Assembly: GCA_963779325.1 (NCBI GenBank)
Contig: CAVZXS010000011.1
Location: 124,001 to 188,000, forward strand
Direction: 5' to 3'
Origin: CAVZXS01 sp963779325
GTDB lineage: Bacteria; Bacteroidota; Bacteroidia; Chitinophagales; Chitinophagaceae
DNA length: 64,000 nucleotides
Shown here piece by piece: positions 27,101 through 33,607 of this stretch (position 1 is its first letter; each line of letters opens with the position of its first letter). The notes beneath the pieces were generated by a model, which saw only the letters and a list, made by a program, of their open reading frames with translations, searched no databases and was not told where the DNA came from. Both the position numbers and the translations under genes were made by a program.

Positions 27101-27351
27101 TTAATGATACATTGAGCCGTACCATTATGACATCACTTACCGTGTTCCTTACCATCCTTATCCTGTTTATTTTCGGTGGCGAGGTTACAAGAGGTTTCGC
27201 CTTTGCGATGCTGATTGGTGTAATAACCGGTACTTACTCATCAATCTTTGTGGCAGCGCCGATATTGATTGATATAGCCAAGGACAAACCATTGGCGGGT
27301 ATGACCGAAACAAAGCCTGCGGCCGCTTCTGTAGAAAAAGTTAAAGCATAA
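24190..27351 (+). CDS. secDF: Fused protein translocase SecDF
   Basis: Proton-driven partner of SecYEG that pulls secreted proteins across the inner membrane. 1053 residues: TM1 at 8-26; NELNLGLDLQGGMNVTMEVEL, the D1 motif, near 100-120; a large periplasmic P1 domain with an inserted Thr/Asp-rich segment at about 300-350; SecD TMs 2-6 from about 550 (GLVLTIGMAVDTNVIIYERIKEE, motif D4); SecF from about 715 (YGISIVVLIAGIAAFFNGFHQGVEFNGGRSFQVEF, F1) with VIGFSMNDTVIVFDRIREY (F4). The fusion is usual in Bacteroidota. Followed by a strong terminator. Confidence 0.97.
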   Translation: MQLKGLVRFFTILLILYSLYQLSFTWVVRSHEKKLEAKAKSFVKNNYTAALQKYPSDKLQQQLYEDTLTKIYNQKLKDYKDSTSDKTLHYGPQGAISYQKAKENELNLGLDLQGGMNVTMEVELSGLVKAMSNNSKDPNFLKAIESANARKANSGADFVSLFGEEYEKINPGGKLAGLFSTSNPDLIKLDDNNSKVLSAIKGEARKAFDRTYRVLTNRIDQFGVAQPAINPDPAKGIINVELPGIQDKERVRKYLQSSANLQFWEVYTLGEQALQTGLQKADETYKVLVAGGAVAKTTTDTTNFAINDTVKNKTTGVTKTGNDTGIKKFSDVTGGDNKTVDTANKSVTRSLFELLSPAQPFQTQNGGTKFPSAIGYVALKDTGVLSRYLFSDAFKMLFPGDLIWMYGVTETDDKGAKNKFVPIYAIKTNGKDKADLEGDAIRSASHGYDQFGKVEINMQMNSSGARKWADLTGRNVDKPIAIALDNLVYSAPNVESQITGGSSRISGSYSIEQAEDLSNILKSGKLPAPAKIVAEEQVGPTLGAKAIRGGAMSFAISFIVIFLLMLVYYNTSGWIANIALILNLLFTVGVLTGLGATLTAPGIAGLVLTIGMAVDTNVIIYERIKEELTRGKSYVAAVNEGYRRSLPPVLDAHVTTFLTAVILFSFGLGPVKGFATTQMIGITLSLFCGILVSRWVTDWFTNKKKHLEYFTGVSRRVFKHASFKFIEYRKYAYGISIVVLIAGIAAFFNGFHQGVEFNGGRSFQVEFGAGNNMDSKKIEQLREDLKVVFNESPIIKTVSSQSRLDITTSYLITDPRPQEVVDSLAEAKLFEGLKKYLPENLSFAKFDTEYKVGSKKILPTISDDLKRGAVKATIFSILIIMLYIFIRFRDWRYSAGTIVALLHDVFVTLAVFSFLKNIVPFPLEIDQHFIAAVLTVIGFSMNDTVIVFDRIREYSREMKGVSKATIINKAINDTLSRTIMTSLTVFLTILILFIFGGEVTRGFAFAMLIGVITGTYSSIFVAAPILIDIAKDKPLAGMTETKPAAASVEKVKA

Positions 27352-27371
27352 TTTCATTTAATAGTTTCAAT

Positions 27372-27406
27372 AAAAAGCCTTCCTGAATCGGGAAGGTTTT
27401 TTTTAT
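27372..27406 (+). terminator. Terminator of secDF (copy 1 of a duplicated terminator)
   Basis: AAAAAGCCTTCCTGAATCGGGAAGG followed by eight T. An almost identical hairpin recurs at 27987-28020, flanking the toxin-antitoxin pair. Confidence 0.85.
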
Positions 27407-27472
27407 GTCTTGATTATTATTTTTTTAGATAAATTTGTGATACAGTTTTAAAAGAATAAAAATCATTACATC

Positions 27473-27685
27473 ATGCTCACTGTACATCCGCAATATATTA
27501 CTGATAATAAGGGTAAAAAAATATCCGTTGTACTTCCCGTTAAGGAATTCAAAAATATTATGGAGGAGCTTGAAGAGTTGGAAGATATCCGGCTATATGA
27601 TGAAGTAAAAAAGTCTAAGGGATCTTCTATACCCATTGATAAAGCATTTAAGATGATTGAAGCAAAACGCAAAACCAAAAAGTAA
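27473..27685 (+). CDS. Antitoxin of a RelE/ParE-type module
   Basis: 70 residues, charged and largely helical. MLTVHPQYITDNKGKKISVVLPVKEFKNIMEELEELEDIR resembles the Phd/YefM-like or RelB-like antitoxin N-terminus that binds operator DNA, and the C-terminal tail (KAFKMIEAKRKTKK) would wrap the toxin. The stop codon abuts the toxin ATG, the order and coupling expected of such operons; antitoxin-toxin complexes normally repress their own promoter. Confidence 0.82.
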   Translation: MLTVHPQYITDNKGKKISVVLPVKEFKNIMEELEELEDIRLYDEVKKSKGSSIPIDKAFKMIEAKRKTKK

Positions 27686-27988
27686 ATGGCTTATCAAGTC
27701 ACCTTAACAAAAAGAGCCGTAAAATCCCTGCAAAATATAAATGAGCCTTATTATTCCAACATTAAAAAAGCCATTTACAGTCTTGCTGATAATCCTCGCC
27801 CTTCAGGATATAAAAAACTGAAAGGCAAAAACGGCTTTCGGATTCGTATGGCTGACTACCGAATTATTTATGACGTCTTTGATGATATTCTTCTTGTTGA
27901 CGTTATTGATTTAGGGCACAGAAAAGATATTACGACTAAAGATACTGTTCGTCCTTTTTCAAAAAAATTAATCGACCCGAAAGCATAA
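27686..27988 (+). CDS. RelE/ParE superfamily toxin
   Basis: 100 residues. The sequence YQVTLTKRAVKSLQNINEPYYSNIKKAIYSLADNPRPSGYKKLKG followed by GFRIRMADYRIIYDVFDDILLVDVIDLGHRKDI is a typical RelE-type ribosome-dependent mRNA interferase: RIRMADYRIIY holds basic residues on the active face and GHRKDI the conserved end. Begins directly at the end of the antitoxin gene. Its stop overlaps the start of a terminator copied from secDF. Confidence 0.9.
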   Translation: MAYQVTLTKRAVKSLQNINEPYYSNIKKAIYSLADNPRPSGYKKLKGKNGFRIRMADYRIIYDVFDDILLVDVIDLGHRKDITTKDTVRPFSKKLIDPKA

Positions 27989-28020
27989 AAAATCTTCCTA
28001 AATCGGGAAGGTTTTTTTAT
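27987..28020 (+). terminator. Terminator of the toxin-antitoxin operon (copy 2)
   Basis: AAAAAATCTTCCTAAATCGGGAAGG followed by seven T. Nearly identical to 27372-27406, differing at about three positions. Confidence 0.8.
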
Positions 28021-28053
28021 AAAATTTATCACCTGAAAAATTAAAATAAAAAA

Positions 28054-28398
28054 TTACACCGCGAAACTGGTTCCGCAACCGCAGGTGCTGCTTGCATTGG
28101 GGTTTTTAAAAGTAAAGCCGCGGTTATTTAAGCCGTCTTCCCAATCTACCTGCATACCCAAGAGGTACATTTCATGCGCTTTATCCATTACGCAGGTAAT
28201 GCCTTCTACTTCAAATTCAAAATCATTGGTCCCTTTGGCGTCAAAACCCAAAATATAGGTCATACCGGAGCATCCGCCGCCTTTTACGCCTACCCGCAAC
28301 ACCTGCGCAGTATCGAAGTCGGGCGCCAGCATCAATCGTCTTACTTCTTTAATGGCGCCGGCAGTAAGCTGTACGGGGTTTGCAACAGTTGTATTCAT
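28054..28398 (-). CDS. HesB/IscA/ErpA-type iron-sulfur carrier
   Basis: 114 residues. A-type carrier that receives Fe-S clusters from a scaffold and hands them to apo-enzymes. The three cluster-ligand cysteines are visible: one in GGGCSGMTY (about residue 43) and two in STCGCGTSF (about 108-110). The N-terminal IKEVRRLMLAPDF-like helix and the closing FTFKNPNASSTCGCG fit the family. The gene is single and divergent from 28522-29040. Confidence 0.93.
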   Translation of the reverse strand: MNTTVANPVQLTAGAIKEVRRLMLAPDFDTAQVLRVGVKGGGCSGMTYILGFDAKGTNDFEFEVEGITCVMDKAHEMYLLGMQVDWEDGLNNRGFTFKNPNASSTCGCGTSFAV

Positions 28399-28495
28399 AT
28401 AAAATATTTAACGTGTAAAACTAATCACTTATCCCGTAAATCAAATACCGAGATAAGGAAATATGCCAAACGACCGTTCCTTGACCAAGTTCTCT

Positions 28496-28503
28496 TACAT
28501 TTG
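28496..28503 (+). promoter_or_regulatory. -7 element upstream of 28522
   Basis: TACATTTG ends 18 bp before the ATG at 28522. A TTG (28481-28483) lies only 12 bp upstream of the box, too close to be a normal -33 element. Confidence 0.5.
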
Positions 28504-28521
28504 TTGAAACTAAATTTAACT

Positions 28522-29040
28522 ATGGATAATAATACGATCAGTTTGATGATTTCGATTATTGCGATGCTTATCTCGGCATTCACCTTTGTACTCTGGTCGA
28601 AAGACAGGAGCAGTAATAAAAAAGAAAGCGCCGGTAACGCCGATTATACCAGCCGCCCGCTGCAATTACAGGCCTATGAAAGATTGGTACTGCTGGCCGA
28701 CAGGATTTCAATACCCAATATTGTAAGCCGCGCCAACCAAAATTTTTCCGGTACCGCGCAGGAAATGCGCAGCTTGCTTATAGAATCCATCAAGCAAGAA
28801 TATGAATACAACGCCTCGCAGCAAATTTATGTGAGTCCTGTAGCCTGGGAAGCAATCAATAATTTAAAAGAACAAAATATATTGCTGATAAATAAAGTAA
28901 ACGCTTCGTTGCCTGCCGGAGCCACGGGTCTTGATTTAAATAAAATATTATTAGATGTAATAATGAATCAGCAAAAGGGCCAACTGCATACCATCGTATT
29001 GGAAGCTTTAAATTATGAAGCAAGAAAATTGATGAAGTAG
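28522..29040 (+). CDS. Hypothetical protein with N-terminal membrane helix
   Basis: 172 residues. MDNNTISLMISIIAMLISAFTFVLWSK forms one TM helix (about 7-26); a short polar linker leads to a soluble domain (LQLQAYERLVLLADRISIPNIVSRANQNFSGTAQEMRSLLIESIKQEYEYNASQQIYVSPVAW). This QAYERLVLLxxRI...EFEHN.xQQxYVS layout is found in conserved Bacteroidota proteins of unknown function. The long in-frame extension back to 28174 covers the opposite-strand IscA gene and is rejected. The gene precedes the mutase gene by 37 bp. Confidence 0.8.
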   Translation: MDNNTISLMISIIAMLISAFTFVLWSKDRSSNKKESAGNADYTSRPLQLQAYERLVLLADRISIPNIVSRANQNFSGTAQEMRSLLIESIKQEYEYNASQQIYVSPVAWEAINNLKEQNILLINKVNASLPAGATGLDLNKILLDVIMNQQKGQLHTIVLEALNYEARKLMK

Positions 29041-29041
29041 A

Positions 29042-29065
29042 AAGCCTTCCAAACTTCGAAGGCTT
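29042..29065 (+). terminator. Hairpin between 28522 gene and the mutase gene
   Basis: AAGCCTTC / GAAGGCTT perfect 8-bp stem just after the stop codon at 29040 and 13 bp before the mutase ATG; a T-rich stretch follows. It may terminate the upstream transcript or sit in the mutase leader. Confidence 0.5.
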
Positions 29066-29077
29066 AAATTTCTTAAA

Positions 29078-30652
29078 ATGAAAGATGCTGAAAAAAAATA
29101 CACCGATAGCGGAATCGAAATAAAACCCATCTATGATGAAAGCGATCTTTCATCAATACCTGCTTCTGTAAGCGGGAGGGCCGGAACTTTCCCATTTACC
29201 CGCGGCATACAACCCGATATGTACCGCGGTAAATTATGGACCATGCGCCAATACGCCGGGTTCAGCACCGCCGAAGAAAGTAATAAACGTTATCGGTATT
29301 TATTGGCACAGGGTGTAAGCGGTTTAAGTGTAGCATTTGATTTACCTACACAAATAGGCTACGACAGCAGTCATGAACTGGCCGACGGTGAAGTGGGAAA
29401 AACAGGTGTTGCAATAGATTCATTGGAAGACATGGAACTTTTATTTAAGGACATTAAGCTTGAAGAAGTTTCTACATCTATGACTATTAATGCCACAGGT
29501 TTTATACTGCTGGCCTTTTATGTGGCATTGGCAAAAAAACAGGGCGCCGATTTGAAAAAAATTTCGGGTACTATTCAAAATGATATTTTGAAAGAATACG
29601 CCGCAAGAGGAACCTATATTTATCCGCCCAAACAATCGATGCGGATTATCACCGATATTTTTGAATGGTGCGGTAGGGAAGTTCCTAAATGGAATACAAT
29701 ATCTATCAGCGGTTACCATATTCGCGAAGCCGGCAGTACGGCCGTACAGGAAATTGCTTTTACACTCAGCAACGGAAAAGCTTATGTAAAAGCGGCGCTG
29801 GAAAAAGGAATGGACATTAATTTATTCGGCAAAAGAATTTCTTTCTTTTTTAATGCACATAATAATTTATTTGAAGAGGTGGCTAAGTTTCGTGCGGCGC
29901 GACGACTGTGGGCAAACATGATGAAAGAACTGGGCGCTACCGATCCCAAAGCCATGATGCTTCGTTTTCATACACAAACCGGCGGCAGTACATTGGCGGC
30001 ACAACAACCGCTGAATAATATTTCGAGAGTAACCATACAAACATTGGCCGCTGTACTGGGCGGTACGCAAAGTTTGCATACCAATGGTTATGATGAAGCA
30101 TTGAGTTTGCCTACGGAAGAAGCAGCCGGCATTGCTTTACGCACACAACAAATAGTGGCTTTTGAAAGCGGCGCACCGGATACGGTGGATCCGTTGGGCG
30201 GAAGTTATTTTGTAGAAAAGTTAACGGCTGAAGTAGAAGCCGCCGCTGTACAATTGATTGAAAAAATAGATGCTATGGGCGGCAGTGTAGCGGCCATTGA
30301 ATCAGGTTTTATGCAAAACGAAATTGCCCGCAGTGCCTACGAATACCAGCGCCAAATTGAAAGCGGTGAAAAAATAATTGTGGGTGTAAATAAATTTCAG
30401 GCGGCAGAAACCGGCAATATACCGGGTTTTAAAATTGATGACAGCATCCGCACCGTACAAATGAATAAACTGACCGAGCTGAAAAGAAAAAGAGATAACG
30501 CCAAAGTGGATAAATGCCTGCAAGCCGTTAACGATGCGGCCAACAGCGATGAAAATCTTATGCCGGCCGTACTGGAAGCGGTAGAAAACCATTGTACGCT
30601 TGGTGAAATAGCTGATGAGTTAAGAGGTGTCTTTGGGGAATACAGAGGATAG
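29078..30652 (+). CDS. Acyl-CoA mutase large subunit (methylmalonyl-CoA mutase family)
   Basis: 524 residues, the length of the catalytic TIM-barrel domain alone; the B12-binding domain (DxHxxG) is absent and must come from a partner protein not in this window. TMRQYAGFSTAEESN (about 50-64), GLSVAFDLPTQIGYDSSHE, YIYPPKQSMRIITDIFEWCG and ISISGYHIREAGS (with the conserved His of the substrate site) identify the family. The Tyr in RQYAGFS and Arg in SMRI fit a methylmalonyl-type substrate, but close relatives act on isobutyryl- or 2-hydroxyisobutyryl-CoA. Followed by a CBS protein gene 135 bp on. Confidence 0.88.
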   Translation: MKDAEKKYTDSGIEIKPIYDESDLSSIPASVSGRAGTFPFTRGIQPDMYRGKLWTMRQYAGFSTAEESNKRYRYLLAQGVSGLSVAFDLPTQIGYDSSHELADGEVGKTGVAIDSLEDMELLFKDIKLEEVSTSMTINATGFILLAFYVALAKKQGADLKKISGTIQNDILKEYAARGTYIYPPKQSMRIITDIFEWCGREVPKWNTISISGYHIREAGSTAVQEIAFTLSNGKAYVKAALEKGMDINLFGKRISFFFNAHNNLFEEVAKFRAARRLWANMMKELGATDPKAMMLRFHTQTGGSTLAAQQPLNNISRVTIQTLAAVLGGTQSLHTNGYDEALSLPTEEAAGIALRTQQIVAFESGAPDTVDPLGGSYFVEKLTAEVEAAAVQLIEKIDAMGGSVAAIESGFMQNEIARSAYEYQRQIESGEKIIVGVNKFQAAETGNIPGFKIDDSIRTVQMNKLTELKRKRDNAKVDKCLQAVNDAANSDENLMPAVLEAVENHCTLGEIADELRGVFGEYRG

Positions 30653-30787
30653 TTTTAAGTTATAAGTTTTAGATTTTAAGTATTGAGGAGCAATTCTTTG
30701 ATTTTAGAGGTTAGTTTCCCTGAATAAAAATTGTTTGGTTAAAGTTTTAAGTTATCGTAAATTACTTAATAAAAAACGTTTGCATAT

Positions 30788-31219
30788 ATGAAAACAGTAG
30801 GTAGTATTTTAAGCAGGAAAGGCGTTTCTGCCATTGCAGTAGCCCCCGATACACCTGTAATAGAAGCTTTACGAATTATGGCCGAAAAAAATATCGGTTC
30901 AGTATTGGTAATGGACGGCGGCGAATACCTCGGCATCATTACCGAAAGAGACTATTCCCGCAAAGTAATCTTAAAAGATAAGAGCAGTGCCGAAACAAAA
31001 GTAGCCGAAATTATGAGTACAGGCTTGCCTTCCGTTTCTCCTTCTGATACGGTAGAAAAGTGTATGCAATTAATGACTGATCAAAACATACGATACCTGC
31101 CCGTATTTAAAAATAATCTTTTGGAAGGCATCATTTCTATGAGCGATGTGGTGAAAGAAACCATCTTGGCGCAAAAAGAAACGATACAGCAATTGGAGAG
31201 TTATATTCATTCGAGTTAG
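30788..31219 (+). CDS. CBS domain pair protein
   Basis: 143 residues comprising two CBS motifs: VAPDTPVIEALRIMAEKNIGSVLVMDGGEYLGIITERDYSRKVI (about 18-65) and STGLPSVSPSDTVEKCMQLMTDQNIRYLPVFKNNLLEGIISMSDVVKE (about 77-125). Stand-alone CBS pairs bind adenosyl ligands such as AMP, ATP or SAM. The regulated target is not evident. The ATG at 30788 follows an AT-rich leader. Confidence 0.9.
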   Translation: MKTVGSILSRKGVSAIAVAPDTPVIEALRIMAEKNIGSVLVMDGGEYLGIITERDYSRKVILKDKSSAETKVAEIMSTGLPSVSPSDTVEKCMQLMTDQNIRYLPVFKNNLLEGIISMSDVVKETILAQKETIQQLESYIHSS

Positions 31220-31306
31220 TGTCATATCAATTTGCAACCGGCAAGAAGCAATAAGCAAGGCCCGATAATTGATAACTTACTCTTTACTTATGTCACTTGG
31301 TTTGAA

Positions 31307-33052
31307 TCAGGAATTAGGCAAGTTGCCCGAAACTTTTTTATTCATGAATGCATTAAATAAAACAGCCAGCAGTACTACGCTGAAAGCCCCGATGGGATTG
31401 AGCCACAGAAAGCCCAAATAAATTACCTTATACTTGGCCAGCACAAAAACGGCTATTACGATACACTCGGCTATAATAGCTGCCCAAAAAACGGCCGTAC
31501 CGTTTTTTATATTTTTAAAAAAGAAGGCTACTAAAAAAACACCCAGTATAACTCCGTAAAATAAAGACCCCAATACATTTACAGCTTCTATTAAACTGTT
31601 GCCGATATTATAGGTGAACATGGCTACGATAATGCAGAATACACCCCAGCCCAGCGTATACCATTTTGATAAACTGTATTCCCGCGCCGGTGTATCTACT
31701 TCTTTAGAATACTTACGGTGAAAATCGATCATTGTACAGGAAGCCAATGAATTAATAGCGGCGGCGATACTGCCCCAAGAAGCAAGAAAAATAATAGCGA
31801 TTAATAATCCTACCAAACCCACCGGTAAATTATCTACAACAAATCGAAGAAAAATATAATTGGTATCATTCCCATCGCCACCCGTTTCTTTAGTGTTCAA
31901 CCATTCTTTTACTTTGCCGCGCAGACTGTCACCTTTAGCTTGCAATGTTTGCAGCTCATTCCCTTTTTTATTTACAGCAGTTTCATCATTGCTGTGCAGC
32001 GCAGCGGAAAAATCAGCTACGGTTTGTTGTTTTTGCATACCTATCACATCGTATTGTTGTTGCAAAGCGGTAAATGAATCTTTATAAACAGTATTATCAA
32101 ACTTTTTTAATTGCGACTCATTAAAAAATACAGGAGCTTTATTAAACTGGTAAAATGTAAATACTAAAGCTCCTATTAATAAAATAGCAAACTGCATCGG
32201 TATTTTTACAAAGCCGTTCATTATTAATCCCAGCCTGCTTTGCTTCAGTGATTTTGCCGTAAGGTATCTTCCTACCTGGCTTTGGTCAGTTCCAAAATAA
32301 GACAGCGAAAGAAAAAAGCCGCCAATCAATCCGCTCCATATATTATATTGATCATTCCAGTTAAACCCTTTTTCTGTAACTCCTGTCGTTATCACATTTA
32401 ATTTACCCAACTTACCGCTTACCTGCAAAGCATCGGTAAAACCAACATTTGCAGGCAACATATGTATTACCATATAAGCGGCTAAAAACATTCCGATAAA
32501 AATTATTATTAATTGCAACTGCTGTGTATAGGCTACTGCTTTGGCGCCGCCGCTCATGGTATAAATAATCAGCAGGCCGCCCATAAAAATATTGGTGGTA
32601 TAAATATTCCAGCCAAATAAAGAAGATAAAATAATAGAAGGCGCAAAAACACTGATACCGGTTGACAAGCCTCTTTGCAATAAAAAAAGAAAGGAAGTAA
32701 AGGCTCTTGTTTTACCGTCAAACCTGTTTTCTAAATATTCATACGCAGTATATACTTTCAGTTTGCTGAATATGGGAACGAAAAAAATACAAATGACAAT
32801 CATGGCCAGCGGCAAACCGAAATAAGCTTGTACAAACCGCATTCCGTCGGTATAGGCCTGGCCCGGTGCTGCTAAAAAAGTAATGGCGCTTGCCTGTGTA
32901 CCCATAATGCTGAGCAATACCAAGCCCCAGGGCATACTCCTGTTGGAAAGGAAATAACCGTCCAGGTTGCGGGTGGTGCGGCTTTTATACAAACCGTACG
33001 ACACAATACCGGCAAGGGTTACAATCAATACAATCCAGTCAATTTTGCTCAT
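31307..33052 (-). CDS. Sodium:solute symporter family protein
   Basis: 581 residues with about 13-14 TM helices and a hydrophilic loop (about 325-400, QQYDVIGMQKQQTVADFSA). The N-terminus IVLIVTLAGIVSYGLYKSR, then LDGYFLSNRSMPWGLVLLSIMGTQASAITFLAAPGQAYTDGMRF, is the SSS-family TM1-TM2 signature, and GGAKAVAYTQQLQLIIIFIGM the TM5 region. The solute is probably a sugar, sialic acid or similar, not determinable here. A 41-residue membrane protein gene lies 51 bp upstream on the same strand. Confidence 0.92.
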   Translation of the reverse strand: MSKIDWIVLIVTLAGIVSYGLYKSRTTRNLDGYFLSNRSMPWGLVLLSIMGTQASAITFLAAPGQAYTDGMRFVQAYFGLPLAMIVICIFFVPIFSKLKVYTAYEYLENRFDGKTRAFTSFLFLLQRGLSTGISVFAPSIILSSLFGWNIYTTNIFMGGLLIIYTMSGGAKAVAYTQQLQLIIIFIGMFLAAYMVIHMLPANVGFTDALQVSGKLGKLNVITTGVTEKGFNWNDQYNIWSGLIGGFFLSLSYFGTDQSQVGRYLTAKSLKQSRLGLIMNGFVKIPMQFAILLIGALVFTFYQFNKAPVFFNESQLKKFDNTVYKDSFTALQQQYDVIGMQKQQTVADFSAALHSNDETAVNKKGNELQTLQAKGDSLRGKVKEWLNTKETGGDGNDTNYIFLRFVVDNLPVGLVGLLIAIIFLASWGSIAAAINSLASCTMIDFHRKYSKEVDTPAREYSLSKWYTLGWGVFCIIVAMFTYNIGNSLIEAVNVLGSLFYGVILGVFLVAFFFKNIKNGTAVFWAAIIAECIVIAVFVLAKYKVIYLGFLWLNPIGAFSVVLLAVLFNAFMNKKVSGNLPNS

Positions 33053-33103
33053 GCGTTCGGCGCTGCCTGCCGGCAGAATGCTTTAGTGAATAGATGTATC
33101 ATA

Positions 33104-33229
33104 TTAAAGAAAGCGTTTGGTGAATAAGGAAAATAATACGATCAATAATAATTGGAAAACAATCAGCAACACATACCAGTGCCCCCAGGTTTTAAAAAAA
33201 GGAGCTTTATCGTTTTCTTGTTCGGTCAT
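33104..33229 (-). CDS. Small single-helix membrane protein
   Basis: 41 residues, too short for a routine gene call. From the ATG at 33229 it reads MTEQENDKAPFFKTWGHWYV then a hydrophobic helix VLLIVFQLLLIVLFSLFTKRFL, with positive residues at the end. A charged N-terminus plus one TM helix directly upstream of a symporter gene matches the small partner proteins often found next to sodium:solute symporters in Bacteroidota; a role as accessory subunit is inferred. Confidence 0.7.
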   Translation of the reverse strand: MTEQENDKAPFFKTWGHWYVLLIVFQLLLIVLFSLFTKRFL

Positions 33230-33286
33230 TTTATATTTTAATTTTATTCTTTCCGAATTGTATTTGTATTTAGCAACCCACCCCTG

Positions 33287-33303
33287 CCCCTCCGGCGGAG
33301 GGG
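33287..33303. repeat. GC-rich hairpin repeat
   Basis: CCCCTCCGGCGGAGGGG is a perfect 7-bp stem in a gene-free stretch (33230-33440) and resembles the hairpin at 11503-11519. Confidence 0.6.
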
Positions 33304-33440
33304 ATGCTAAACACAGCCCCTGCTTTGCGAAACTTCTTTAATTACTAAGAAAATATTTTTTACTCTTAGCAAGGATAACTCGTTATTTAAATTTAAGCAT
33401 TTGAAAGAAAGTAATCTTATTTGGTATTCGTGCTTTTATT

Positions 33441-33605
33441 TTATTTTCTTTTCCCCGTTAATAAACCCGAAGTTAATAAGCCAATAACCAACCCGACTAA
33501 CAGGCCTAAACCAACTTTCTTAAATAAAAAGCCAAGTATTAACCCGACTACTATGGTAACAACGGCAGCTATATTTCTTCTTGTATCACTTGATGATGTA
33601 CTCAC
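33441..33605 (-). CDS. Small two-helix glycine-rich membrane protein
   Basis: 54 residues from a GTG at 33605. After MSTSSSDTRRN two hydrophobic stretches follow: IAAVVTIVVGLILGFLF and VGLGLLVGLVIGLLTSGLL, separated by KK and ending GKRK. The GxxxG-rich helices suggest self-association. The start lies two bases after the stop of the upstream PIG-L gene, so translation is probably coupled. No ATG is available in this frame. Confidence 0.62.
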   Translation of the reverse strand: MSTSSSDTRRNIAAVVTIVVGLILGFLFKKVGLGLLVGLVIGLLTSGLLTGKRK

Positions 33606-33607
33606 TA

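Noticed and set aside
28174..28521. An N-terminal extension of the 28522 gene to 28174
   Set aside because: It lies antisense to the IscA gene and reads as antisense coding; the ATG at 28522 follows a good -7 box.
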